From Eurosta solidaginis (Eukaryota > Arthropoda > Insecta > Diptera > Tephritidae): a stretch of 64,000 nt of DNA. A model generated the notes under the pieces. The model was not told where the DNA came from and did no database searches. It saw nothing but the letters and a program-made list of their open reading frames with translations. Positions 1-10,823 of the stretch are shown here, piece after piece; within the stretch, counting starts at the first letter, position 1, and the number at the start of each line of letters is the position of its first letter. A program made the position numbers and the translations under genes. The stretch is from contig NC_090324.1 in the NCBI RefSeq assembly GCF_040869045.1, positions 53,907,346 through 53,971,345 of the forward strand, written 5' to 3'.

Positions 1-1170
1 TTCGTAATTACTGCTCTGTTTTAAGAGCTAGAGGCTTCAAATTTCAACGAATGCTTACGTATATAGAATATATTGTTGTCTGAAAAAATCATAAAGATCG
101 GTGGTATATATAGTATATATATATAGTATAAATATATATAGTATATATATATATATATATATTCGCAATTTCAGTCCCATTTTAACAGCTAGAAGCTTCA
201 AATTTCACCAAATGTTTACGTATATAGCATATATTTTTGTCTGAAAAAATTATAGAGATCGGTTGTATATGTAGTATATATCTCATACAACCGATTGTTC
301 AGATAAGAAACTTTTCACAATTTCTACTCCATTTTAACAGATATAAGCTTCAAATTTCACCGATTGCTTACGTATAAAGTATACCTTGTTGTGTAAAAAT
401 ATCATAGAGATCGGTGACATATATAACATATATATAATAGTATATATAGTATATATACATATTTTTTTGCAATTTCAGCAACATTTTAACAGCTAGAAGA
501 TTCAAAATTCACCAAATGCTTACGTGTATAACATATAATGATGTCTGAAAAAATCATTGAGATCGGTGGTATACATAGTATATATCTCATACAACCGATT
601 GTTCAGATAAGAAACATTGCGCAATTTCTGCCCCATTTTAACAGCTAGAAGCTTCAAATTTCACCAAATGCTTACGTATATAGCATATATTGTTGTCTAA
701 AAAAAATCATAGAGTTCGGTGGTATATATATTATATACCCCATATAAACTGTCATTTTTGCCCCTTTTTTACGGCTAGAAGCTTCAAAATTCATCAAATT
801 TCATCAAATAGTTACGTTTACGTCATATATTTTTGAAATACGTGATTCGCAATCATAGTTTTTACATGCAGACAACAAAAAACGTGAAGCTTTGCATCCT
901 CACACAAAGTAAAAATCGTTTAGATATGTTCAAATTTCACCAAACGCTTACGTATATAGCATATATTGTTGTCTGAAAAAATCATAGAGATCGGTTGTAT
1001 TTGTAGTATATATCTCATACAACTGATTGTTCAGATAAGAAACTTTTCACAATTTATACTCCATTTTAACATATATAAGCTTCAAATTTCACCGATTGCT
1101 TACGTATATAGTATACATTGTTGTGTAAAAAAATTATAGAGATCGGTGATATATATAATATATATATTGT
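1..1170. repeat. AT-rich macro-repeat, sub-unit array plus tail
   Basis: Tandem, diverged sub-units of roughly 150-290 bp. Each reads in order: an AATTTCAG-like stretch, CATTTTAACAGCTAGAAGCTTCAAATTTCACC-type sequence, GCTTACGTATATAGCATAT, TTGTTGTCTGAAAAAATC, GAGATCGGT, a (TA)n core, then ACAACCGATTGTTCAGATAAG. The GATCGGTTGTAT before the core and ATACAACCGAT after it form an 11 bp inverted repeat in the better copies (for example around 258-295). A distinct tail (about 750-905) ends in GTGAAGCTTTGCATCC. No reading frame is conserved among units. Confidence 0.85.
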
Positions 1171-1197
1171 TATGTGACCTTTGACAAGCATACTTAC

Positions 1198-1303
1198 TCT
1201 GGGTTAACAATTGTTTCGCAGTTGTACCAAGTTTACCTGGTGGCACGAAGAAGATGATCGGCGTCTGCCCGTGTGCGTCTAGCTGTCCCGGAGCTTCAGC
1301 CGC
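1198..1303 (-). other. Candidate host exon, gene not identified
   Basis: On the minus strand an open frame of about 35 codons ends at a strong donor-like site (AGA then GTAAGT, plus-strand 1192-1197). Its end reads TPIIFFVPPGKLGTTAKQLL in one frame; the other two frames contain stops. GC content is clearly above the flanking AT-rich DNA. The 5' limit is unclear: a stop lies just upstream of 1303 and the possible acceptors are weak. I do not recognise the protein. It could be a real exon of a minus-strand gene, a gene fragment, or chance. It shares orientation with the candidate exon at 2120-2170, but the two phases do not join cleanly, so I do not link them. Confidence 0.3.
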
Positions 1304-2119
1304 TTATGTGGGTTCGTTGACCAAACGACCGACCAAACTACCAGTTACGACAAACCCAAGGTCTAACAAGAAAAAATTTACGCACACGTAAGGGTTAAGG
1401 AATTTCTTACCTCATCACTCAATAGGACCGTTGATTAACCTTTTTAGAAAGCGACACAACACTTTGTATTTTGCCTAGCGGTTCTCCTACCAATTACTTA
1501 CCGCTCTTAACCCACCCAACCATGACTTCTCAGTTGTTAATGAGATGTCCCAATGTAAAGCAACAACAACAATGAATTTCAGACCATTCTTACAAACTTA
1601 ACAATTTATGTTTTATTTAATAAAAGACTAATCAATTAAAAAGAAAAAGATCAGAATTTGATTTCATACTAAATTTAGTACTAAAGAAAAAAAGTACTAT
1701 TTTTACTATTATGTTTAAGTCCGAACATCTATAGGAACGGCATGGAATCGGAACGACTTTTGAATAACAAGCCTACTAGGTATGTAATAATTCAAATTAA
1801 TAATCTACAAAATTGCTATACTGCGGTAATAGAAAAGTGGAAAGCATTTAAAAAATGGTCCCGTTAATGGCAATTCGAAATAATATTAATTTAATTTAAA
1901 TTTAATTGGAAAAATTGCAATGAAAGCATATATACTAAAATACTGGGTTTTCTTTTTTTTTTTGTAAGTTCTCTCTATCCGCTTTTACCTTTAACAACTG
2001 ACCATTAGAGCGGGATAGCACTATTACTTATCAAAGTATGTATGGAGACATACTACAAACCCAAAACGGGAAACAAAATGGAAATAATGGAGATAATAAA
2101 TAAAATTTTACAAACTCAC

Positions 2120-2170
2120 ATGATTTGATGCAGGAACTCGATGAAGGCCTTCGACGATTCCGCTGATTTG
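2120..2170 (-). other. Candidate 51 bp host exon, gene not identified
   Basis: The minus strand shows TTTTCAG then 51 bases then GTGAGT, a good acceptor and donor pair. One frame reads KSAESSKAFIEFLHQI without stops and with protein-like composition. The stretch is GC-richer than the AT-rich surroundings. I cannot name the protein. With so short an exon, chance is a serious alternative. Around it, 1304-2119 and 2171-2840 are AT-rich unique sequence with no supported gene. Confidence 0.25.
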
Positions 2171-2839
2171 CTGAAAATTAAAGCTTAGTGCACTCAAATT
2201 ATTTTAATTCGATTTTGTTTCATGTCACTTCGTTTCTATATTATTATTTTTAGATTCCACGCTTCACTCTCCCAATACCACTTACATTTGTCTCTTTCTA
2301 ACAATTCTTTTATCTATTTTATATATGTACTCATATAATGTTTTCTCTTGGTACATAATTTTAGAATTTGAACATTTTTCTTTTTTCTTTCTTTATATAT
2401 ATATATATATTTTTTTTTTAAAGTGCGCAAACTTATAATTTAAAAATTATTTGATGTTAAAGTTGGCAAATTTAGCAAATTTCTATAGCCCTTTAAATTA
2501 CAATTTACACGTCTCTCAAAACCTTAATCCACATACACATCTATACAAATTGGCAACGATAAACTTAGATAGCATTTTATTTAGATTTAACATTTTTTTT
2601 CCTTTTTTTTTTGCCTCTTTTCGGCAATCAATCAAAAAGATTTTTAGGAGAATGTAATAATTAAATAAAAAAACTACAATGCATATGCGCCAAAATTTAG
2701 GGTATTGGAGTGAAATAAGAAGATTTATGCAATTTTTGAGCTAAATCACTGTTTTTAAGTGGGATTGCAAATTTCGCACAAATGGGTCGAACCCAAAGAC
2801 AGGACATTCCTGTTCAGGATAACACAGATCCTCATCTTC

Positions 2840-3240
2840 ACTTGCACTTAATGTGGAAGCCCTTTCAGGAACCAGGAACACTGCAACCCGGAAATCTGCA
2901 TCTCAGGAGCACCGCAACCAGGAACATCCGTGCAATTTAATTTTAATTCGAACCGAATTACGTGGTTTTTTTATTTCATTAATCTTTAGCAAAAAGAACT
3001 TAGTAAACTTATCTACTTTTCGTCAGTCGACATGACTTTTTCGATCGCAACCCAAAAATATTTGCCCGAGAGTATACCTCCACTGCCAATTTTTTCCAGC
3101 CAAAAACTGCCCGCCATCCTAAATCCGAGGCTTTTATAGGCACGGAAAAACAAGTAAAAAAAAGGTGGCGTGATGCGAAACGGAGATAATTAAATAGGGA
3201 TGGAGATAGATATTTATATAGGTTTGTCCTTTTTTAGTTG
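2840..3240 (-). promoter_or_regulatory. Possible 3' LTR remnant with TATA box
   Basis: This stretch lies directly downstream (minus strand) of the Gypsy integrase tail at 3275-3592, where a 3' LTR would be expected. On the minus strand it contains CCTATAAAAGCC (around 3130-3140), a good TATA box. No second copy occurs in the window, so the LTR limits cannot be set. The assignment rests on position and the TATA box only. Confidence 0.25.
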
Positions 3241-3274
3241 TTTTATAGGACATTGTCTGACGGTAACTTGTGTT

Positions 3275-3592
3275 TTAACCCTTGCATTCCTTAATATCTT
3301 TTCCGTGGTACCACCCTATCTTACCATGTATGTCTTGCAATTGATACATGGAGTTTCCTTTTGTGGCGAGAACTGTAGCTTTTACAAAAACGGGTGCTAG
3401 CTTGGCGTTAAACTTATTCGCTTTGTCGCTCAGAACGAAATTGCGCCGATATACATTTTCACTTACACTGAATGGTTTTACTCTGCTTCGGAGGTTGTAG
3501 CGTTGAGCTGATTTCTGAAAAGCGTTTTGTATGTTCTTGGCCAACTCAGTACGCACGAGTCGGAGTTTGTCTATGCGGTCTATTACAATATG
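3275..3592 (-). pseudogene. Ty3/Gypsy integrase C-terminal fragment
   Basis: About 105 codons remain open on the minus strand, running out of the macro-repeat at about 3592 and ending in a stop at 3275. The fragment has the Gypsy integrase tail order: YNLRSR, then YRRNFVLSDKANKFNAKLAP, then the SH3-like end YQLQDIHGKIGWYHGKDIK. This domain normally follows the DDE core of pol and helps bind chromatin or DNA. Everything upstream (protease, RT, RNase H, integrase core) is absent; at 3592 the frame is cut by macro-repeat sequence. The closest relative in this window is the minus-strand Gypsy element whose tail lies at 42381-42536 (GTYHAKDIQPC end), so both may belong to one lineage. Confidence 0.8.
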
Positions 3593-3900
3593 ATGGTATA
3601 TATGGTATATATATTAGTATATATACACATTTTTTTGTAATTTCAGCCATTTTAAGAGCTAGAAACTTCAAATTTCACCAAATGCTTAGGTGTATAGCAT
3701 ATATTGTTGCCTGAGAAAATCATTGAGACCGGTGGTATATATAGTATATATCTCATACAACCGATTCTTCAGATAAGAAACTTTTCGCAATTACTACCTT
3801 ATTTAACAGCTATAAGCTTCAAATTTCAACAATTGCTTACGTATATAGTCTATATTGTTTTGTGAAAAAAATTATATAGAGCCGTGGTATATATTGTATA
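3593..3900. repeat. Macro-repeat sub-units
   Basis: Two sub-units of the same AT-rich family as 1-1170, with the GATCGGT/ACCGGT flanks, the TA core and GTTCAGATAAGAAAC. The sequence is cut at 3900 by the Helitron end CTAG; the macro-repeat TA core continues at 4493. Confidence 0.8.
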
Positions 3901-4492
3901 CTAGCAGACCTGGCAGACGTTGTTCTGCCCTAAATTTGGCTTATCTGCATTTTTAATAAGCTTTTTCCGTCTAACTCTGCCCTCCCCCACCCCTCTTCAC
4001 TTTTCCTGATACTATTATTCACTCCTCCTTCCGTCTTTTTCGCTTCATCTATCTCCATATTCGTCTCATTCTATTTCTTTCTCAGTATCCTTCTACTTCT
4101 CTCTTTTCTTTTCTCTCACCTTCTTCTCATTCTTCTTCATACATTATTGCCTGTCGCAGAGGGTGGTATGTATTTTGTTCCAGTCCCAGTCCCACTCCGA
4201 GTTTCGGTCCCGGTCCTAGTTCTAATCCCAGTCCCATTCCGTCTCTGGTTAACTTACCGGAAAAAAGGATCGTAAATACTAATATACTTGGGCAAATTTA
4301 TATACCAAATTTTCAAATTTTGAATTTTTTCTAAAAAAAAAATCATAACTCAAGAATGTCTAAACCGATTTGGGATTTCAAAATCAACTCACCATCGTCT
4401 CTTCTTCCTGTATCTTTCCTAAAAATTTCATGGCAATCTTTCTATCCGTTCTCGAGTTATGGAGTGACAATCAAAATGTACACTTCTTTAGA
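3901..4492 (-). mobile_element. Short non-autonomous Helitron, complete
   Basis: Read on the minus strand the element starts with TC (4492-4491, TCTAAAGAAGTG) and ends with CTAG (3904-3901). Eleven bases before the end there is a perfect 6 bp hairpin, GGCAGA-ACAACG-TCTGCC. Flanking bases are A on the 5' side and T on the 3' side, the Helitron A|T insertion site, and no target duplication is seen. The interior has a pyrimidine-rich stretch on the plus strand (about 3970-4145) and a CAGTCCCAGTCCC-type tract. There is no Rep/helicase coding sequence, so it would depend on a helper. Its 3' half resembles the end of the larger Helitron at 28004-29639. Confidence 0.8.
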
Positions 4493-6040
4493 TATATATA
4501 CTATATATTTTTTTTGCAATTTCAGCACCATTTTAACAGCTAGAAGCTTCAAATTTCACCAAATGCTTATGTGTATAGCATATATTGATGTCTGAAAAAA
4601 TCATAGAGATCGGTGGTATATGTAGTATACATCTCATACAACCGATTGTTCAGATAAGAAACTTTTCGCAATTTCCACCCCATTTTAACTTATATAAGCT
4701 TCAAATTTCACCGATTGCTTATGTGTATAGCATATATTGTTGTCTGAAAAAATCGTTGAGATCGGTGATATATAAAGTATATATCGCATACAACCGATTG
4801 TTCAGATAAGAAACTTTGCGCAATTTCTGCCCCATTTTAACAGCTAGAAGCTTCAAGTTTCACCAGATGCTTACGTATATAGCATATATTGTTGTCTGCA
4901 AAAATCATAGAGATCGGTCATCAAATTTCATCAAATAGTTACGTTTACGTCATATATTTTTAAAATACGTGATTCGTAGTCATAATTTTTACATACAGAC
5001 CACAAAAAACGTTAAGCTTTGCATCCTTACAGAAAGTACCTACCTATTTTTATGCCTTTCATTAAAATGAAGTGATATATTAATTTCGTCACGAAACCCA
5101 AAATTATAAGTCCTTAAAGGAAAATAGATATACCTGCTATTAAGTGTACCGAAATAATCAGGATGAAGAGCTGAGTTGATTTAGCCATGTCCGTCTGTCT
5201 GTTTGTATGCAAACTAGTCCTCAATGTTTGAGATATCTTGATAAAATTTGGTGAGCGGGTGTATTTGGTTGTCCGATTAGACATTTGTCGGAACCGGCCG
5301 GATCGGACCACTATAGCATATATCCTCCATACAACCGATTTTTCAGAAAAAGGGGGTTTTTGTCATATCTTCCTCAATTTAACAGATTGCAGCTTCAAGC
5401 TTCACCATATACTTTCGTACATTGCACATATTGTTGTCTAAAAAAATTGATAAGATCGGTCGTATATATAGTATATATCCCCCACAACCGACTGTTCAGA
5501 TAAGAAATTTTTCGTAATTACTGCCCTATTTTAAGAGCTAGAGGCTTCAAATGTCAACGAATGCTTACGTATATAGCATATATTGTTGTCTGAAAAAATC
5601 ATAAAGATCGGTGGTATATATAGTATATATATGGGGGTATATATATTATATATAATTATATATTATATATATATATTTTTTCGAAATTTCAGTCCCATTT
5701 TAACAGCTATAAGCTTCAAATTTCAATGAATTTTTACGCATATAGCGTATATTGTTGCCTACAAAAATTATAGAGATCGGTGGTATATGTAGTATACATC
5801 TCATACAACCGATTGTTCAGATAAGAAACTTTTCGCAATTTCTACCCCATTTTAACTTATATAAGCTTCAAATTTCTCCGATTGCTTACGTATATAGTAT
5901 ACATTGTTGTGTAAAAAAATCATAGAGTTCGGTGATATATATAATATATATGAGGGTATATATAGTATATATATATAGTATATATACATATTTTTTTGCA
6001 ATTTCAGCAACATTTTAACAGCTATAACTCCGATGACAAT
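4493..6040. repeat. Macro-repeat: array, tail, head, array
   Basis: Sub-units at 4493-4920 run into the tail (4921-5040), which joins directly to a head (about 5052-5330). The head begins TTATGCCTTTCATTAAAATG and contains CGAAATAATCAGGATGAAG, a CCGTCTGTCTGTTTG microsatellite, GAGATATCTTGATAAAATTTGG and GGACCACTATAGCATATAT. Sub-units resume to about 6040, with a long (TA)n tract at 5620-5675. Short frames here, such as those at 5114-5503, track the repeat units and are not genes. Confidence 0.8.
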
Positions 6041-7370
6041 GCAATATTACTTTGTTAGAATTCGATAAATTAATCCATAACACAGTTATCGGTAAAGATT
6101 TGTATTTACTTTGGCATAACAGCCTAAGTCCCATACAAACCCGCCGGTACCTATCCGTGGATTGTGATATTTGGACATGGTGAATCACGTGTCACGCGTG
6201 GTGAATCTCAACGCTTGCGAAAAGCGGAGACACAACCCTCTTTTGTATTTCTGTGTATAACCAACATAGCTGAATTTTTAAGGCTGTTTAACTCTGTAAT
6301 CTTTTCTGTAATTTATTTTGCTTTTGGAAAAATTACCTATTTGAAAAAAACTGGCAGAAAAATATTGGCATAACAGCTTAAGTTAAATCAAGAATGGAAA
6401 AACTTGGAAAATTTGAGCAGATGTGGCAATTACGCGTGCCCGTTGAACGAAATATTGACAATCTATTGATAATCGCTAGGAAATTAGCGACATTCCATCA
6501 ACTTAGCAGCACTTTAGCAAAACTACTGTTATTATTTGGCCGCTCAAACACACCCATATTAATTGTGCATTAAATTTAAAATATACAACTGAAAAATTAC
6601 TCCGGTTGTTATGTCCGCAGCATTTATTTGGTGCAAATACAACATAATAATTTACACGGCCAAAGCCATAATAATTTGCACGGGTCATCAATTCTTTCTC
6701 TGATTCAAAAGCTGAACTACCAGCGCTACCGCCATCAGCTCAGTGTCATCATTGCCAGTAGCGCCAATAACACCAAACTCCTGCCTGACACACAAAAGTC
6801 GTTTCACTCAATAGCGCAAGTGAAATGTACTACGCACTCACTACTAAGTAACGTCAAATATTCGATTGGAGTCATTTCGTCAATGAGCTACCATTGAGCT
6901 GGCACCGCATTGGCGCTGGCGCCATGCAATTTACATCACTAAAATTGCACGAATGTCCAGGCTCATGACTTTGTTAATCCAGATGGTGAAAACGAAGACT
7001 CAAAGGAATGCAACCTTGCAAACAACAGCCGCCATTTTCAAAGTGTAAAAATTCTGTGATACAACGTACGTTAACGCCGTTAGGCTGTTATCGGTAAGTG
7101 TTGCATACTTTTCTGCGCACTTGATTTTGTTTTACAGATTTTTGGCGATGGAATTTTAGCTAAGCGAAAGTAGAATTTTATTTTAAAACAGATTTAACCC
7201 ACAGATGAGAGATCTGCAATTAGTAGTTGTAAACTGAACGCGGCATAGGCAAAGTTAAGTTATTTAACACTGTTTGACATAATTTTATATGTGCTCTCTG
7301 TCAAAAATGCTTCAACTAACTTAGTCACATTTTATTTCGATTATGAATATGCCCCAATATATTCGGATTA
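6041..7370. other. Unassigned unique sequence
   Basis: Lower repeat content and moderate GC in places (6480-7030). No supported gene: the frames at 6164-6373 and 6628-6897 lack recognisable motifs, codon signal or splice context. ATAACAGCCTAA (6116-6127) has an exact inverse at 7080-7091, and GTTATCGGTAA occurs directly at 6085-6095 and 7087-7097, so the block may be, or contain, a degenerate insertion of about 1 kb. I cannot classify it. Confidence 0.4.
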
Positions 7371-7642
7371 TGATATAATAAAATTAAAGAAAAAAAAACT
7401 TTTTAAAAATAAGCTTTTATTATTGGCTAATAAAATTAACTAAAAAGTAAGTTGGTGCATTAAAATAAATGGATAGAATGAGAAACGTTACAAATAACTA
7501 AGTAAAGATTACGTAACTAATTTAAACAATATTTTACCCTACTAAAAATTTAAAAAAATTCCTATTTAAATTAAATTTAAGAAAAAGGCTTTTCTAAGAA
7601 CAAGCTTCTATTACTTGTTAATAAAACGAAATAAAAAGTAAA
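7371..7642. repeat. Extra partial copies of the foldback arm
   Basis: 7378-7450 repeats the start of the adjacent foldback arm (AAATTAAAGAAAAAAAAAC, AAAAATAAGCTTTTATTATTGG, TAATAAAATTAACTAAAAAG). A more diverged copy follows at 7585-7640. The stretch is AT-rich, with no gene. Confidence 0.6.
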
Positions 7643-8113
7643 AAATAAAATTAAAGAAAAAAAAACTTTTTTAAAAATAAGCTTTTATTATTGGTTAATA
7701 AAATTAACTAAAAAGTAAACAATAAATTGACTCTAAAGAAATATAACACTTTATAAGTTCATTGTAAGCTTTAACGATAATTAGGCTTTTTCGTCTGCGA
7801 CAAAAGAATTCTATATTGTACATAATTATATAATTATTATATTAATTATCAACATCAATTAGACCTGTGATATAAACTGTAAGGTTTAATAATTTAGGTG
7901 TAAAGTTTTAATGTTAAAAATATATAATTATGTACAATATAGAATTCTTTTGTCGCAGACGAAAAAGCCTAATTATCGTTAAAGCTTACAATGAACTTAT
8001 AAAGTGTTATATTTCTTTAGAGTCAATTTATTGTTTACTTTTTAGTTAATTTTAATAACCAATAATAAAAGCTTATTTTTAAAAAAGTTTTTTTTTTTTC
8101 TTTAATTTTATTT
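7643..8113. mobile_element. Foldback element with ~190 bp inverted arms
   Basis: Left arm 7643-7832 and right arm 7921-8113 are near-perfect reverse complements over about 190 bp, separated by an 88 bp AT-rich loop. Matching landmarks are AAGCTTTTATTATTGGTTAAT, GACTCTAAAGAAATATAACAC, GATAATTAGGCTTTTTCGTC and AGAATTCTATATTGTACATA. It encodes nothing, so it is a MITE or foldback-type element, or two inverted copies of another repeat. The high arm identity suggests recent formation or gene conversion. Confidence 0.75.
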
Positions 8114-9460
8114 ATACCTTTCATGAAAATGATATGGCATATTAATTTCCTCACGAAACCCAAAATGGTAAGTCCTTAAAGGAAAATAGACAGACCCACC
8201 ATTAAGTATACCGAAATAATCAGGATGAAGGGCTAAGTTGATTTGGCCATGTCCGTCTGTCCGCCTGTCTGTTTGTATGCAAATTAGTCCCTCAATTTTT
8301 GAGATATCTTGATAAAATTTGGTGAGTGGGTGTATTTGGGTGTCCGATTAGACATTCTTCGGAACCAGCCGGACCGGACCACTATAGCATATATCATCCA
8401 TACAACCAATTTTTCAGAAAAAGAGAAGTTTTGCAATATCTTCCTCAATTTAACAGATCGAAGCTTCAAACTTCACAATATACTTTCGCATATTGCGCAT
8501 ATTGTTGCCTGAAAAAATTGATGAAATCGGTCTTATATATAGTATATATCCCCCACAACCGATTGTTCAGAGCTAGAGGCTTCAAATTTCGTATATAGAA
8601 TATATTGTTGTCTGAAAAAATCATAAAGATCGGTGATATATATAGTATATATAGTATATATATATATATATATATTCGCAATTTCAGTCCCATTTTAACA
8701 GCTAGAAGCTTCAAATTTCACCAAATACTTACGTATATAGCATATATTTTTGTCTGAAAAAATCATAGAGATCGGTTGTATATGTAGTATATATCTCATA
8801 CAACCGATTGTTCAGATAAGAAACTTTTCACAATTTCTACTCCATTTTAACAGATATAAGCTTCAAATTTCACCGATTGCTTACGTATAAAGTATACCTT
8901 GTTGTGTAAAACTATCATAGAGATCAGTGACATATATAACATATATATAATAGTATATATAGTATATATACATATTTTTTTGCAATTTCAGCAACATTTT
9001 AACAGCTAGAAGATTCAAATTTCATCAAATGCTTACGTGTATAACATATATTGATGTCTGAAAAAATCATTGAGATCGGTGGTATACATAGTATATACCT
9101 CATACAACCGATTGTTCAGATAAGAAACATTGCGCAATTTCTGCCCCATTTTAACAGCTAGAAGCTTCAAATTTCACCAAATGCTTACGTAGATAGCATA
9201 CATTGTTGCCTAAAAAAATCATAGAGATCGGTGGTATATATATTATTTACCCCATATAAACTGTCATTTTTGCCCCTTTTTTACGGCTAGAAGCTTCAAA
9301 ATTTATCAACTTTCATCAAATAGTTACGTTTACGTCATATATTTTTGAAATACGTGATTCGTAGTCATAGTTTTTACATGCAGACAACAAAAAACGTGAA
9401 GCTTTGCATCCTCACACAAAATAAAAATCGTTTAGATATGTTCAAATTTCACCAAACGCT
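8114..9460. repeat. Macro-repeat unit, head to tail
   Basis: One nearly complete unit: head (8114-8420, with ATACCTTTCATGAAAATG and the CCGTCTGTCCGCCTGTCTG microsatellite), sub-unit array (8421-9250) and tail (9251-9460, ending AAATTTCACCAAACGCT). Much of 8600-9440 is closely similar to 60-935, so this stretch is a segmental copy of the start of the window. Confidence 0.8.
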
Positions 9461-9701
9461 CTGGTTAACTTACCGGAAAAAAGGATCGTAAATACTAATA
9501 TAGGCAAATTTATATACCAAATTTTCAAATTTTGAACTTTTTCTAAAAAAAAAATCATAACTCAAGAATGGCTAAACCGATTTGGGATTTCAAAATCTAC
9601 TAACCATCATCTCGTCTTCCTGTATATTTCCTAAAAATTTCATGGCAATCTTGCTATCCGTTCTCGAGTTGTGGAGTGACAATCAAAATGTACATTTCTT
9701 T
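9461..9701 (-). mobile_element. 5' part of a short Helitron, truncated
   Basis: Matches about 4248-4490, the minus-strand 5' half of the complete copy at 3901-4492: CTGGTTAACTTACCGG, GGATCGTAAATACTAATATA, CGTTCTCGAGTTGTGGAGTG. The pyrimidine tract, hairpin and CTAG end are missing. The junction at 9460/9461 joins the fragment to the macro-repeat tail. Confidence 0.7.
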
Positions 9702-10425
9702 TTATATATATACATATATACTATATATATTTTTTTTTGAAATTTCAGCACCATTTTAACAGCTACAAGCTTCAAATTTCGCCAAATGCTTACGTGTATA
9801 GCATATTTTGTTGTCTGAAAAAATCATTGAGTTCGGTCGTATATATATTATCTACCCCATATAAACTATTATTTTTGCCCTTTTTTTTTTTTTTTTTACG
9901 GTTAGAAGCTTCAAAATTCATCAAATTTCATGAAATAGTTACGTTTACGTCATATATTTCTGAAATACGTGATTCGTAGTCATAGTTTTTACATGCAGAC
10001 CACAAAAAACGTGAAGCTTTGCATCCTCACACAATGTACCTACCTATTTTTATACCTTTCATTAAAATGAAATGGTATATTAATTTCGTCACGAAACCCA
10101 AAATTAAGTATACCGAAATAATCGGGATGAAAAGCTGATTTGATTTAGCCATGTCCGTCTGTCCGTCTGTCTGTTTGTATGCAAACTAGTCCCTCAATAT
10201 ATCTTGATAAAATTTGGTGAGTTGGTGTATTTGGCTGTTCGATTAGACATTTGTCGGAACCGGACGGATCGGAACACTATAGCATATATTCTCCATACAA
10301 CCGAAAAAGAGGGTTTTTGTCATATATTCCTCAATTTAACAGATTGAAGCTTCAAGCTTCACCATATACTTTCATATATTGCACATACTGTTGTCTAAAA
10401 AAATTGGTGAGATGGGTCGTATATA
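9702..10425. repeat. Macro-repeat, cut by the LTR tandem
   Basis: A sub-unit (9720-9850), tail (9850-10040) and head (10055-10300) are followed by a sub-unit ending GGTCGTATATA at 10425. The LTR retrotransposon begins there. The continuation of this same sub-unit (ATAGTATATATCCCCC) is found 15.9 kb away at 26284. Confidence 0.8.
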
Positions 10426-10823
10426 CGGCATATCCACTGTAATGTAGCATTATGCTTCATACCCACTGTAACACACTTACAATAATACGCATCATGAACT
10501 CCAAATATATTTTAGTAATGTATACATGTATACAGTCAAGCATACTTGTATACAGTCAAGCATACATGTATAGAGTCAAGCATACTAAACTACATGTATA
10601 CAAAGACTGTATACAAACATACATGTACTCATACCCCATTTTCAATGTACATACTTTTAGTTATTAATATTAAGATATTTATGAATGTATAGGTTAAGTA
10701 AATTACTATATAAGACAAAGAATTTATTGAATAAACAGATTTTTAATGTTTGCACATCAAAGTAGCAACTTGTCTTTTCATTTCCACACATTTAAATTGT
10801 CTTCTAAAAATCCAAACTTTTCA
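10426..10823 (+). repeat. LTR 1 of mdg1/412-type tandem
   Basis: Matches the LTRs at 16830-17446 and 25669-26283 at both ends: CCACTGTAATGTAGCATTATG at the left, and TTTGCACATCAAAGTAGCAAC to AACTTTTCA at the right. It contains a TATA-like TATATAAG near 10708 and AATAAA near 10732. The middle differs: about 250 bp present in the other LTRs is replaced by short repeats of the AGTCAAGCATAC / TGTATACA kind (10519-10585). The first bases are diverged, so the left limit is approximate. Confidence 0.8.

Noticed and set aside
4356..5503. Multiple 65-80 codon frames in the macro-repeat
   Set aside because: They recur wherever the repeat recurs, with different breakpoints, and encode low-complexity Tyr/Ile/Phe sequence from TATATA-rich DNA.
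1..10425. CRISPR-like array suggested by regularly spaced repeats
   Set aside because: Repeat units are 150-290 bp and themselves diverge; there are no short identical repeats with unique spacers, and the window is eukaryotic.
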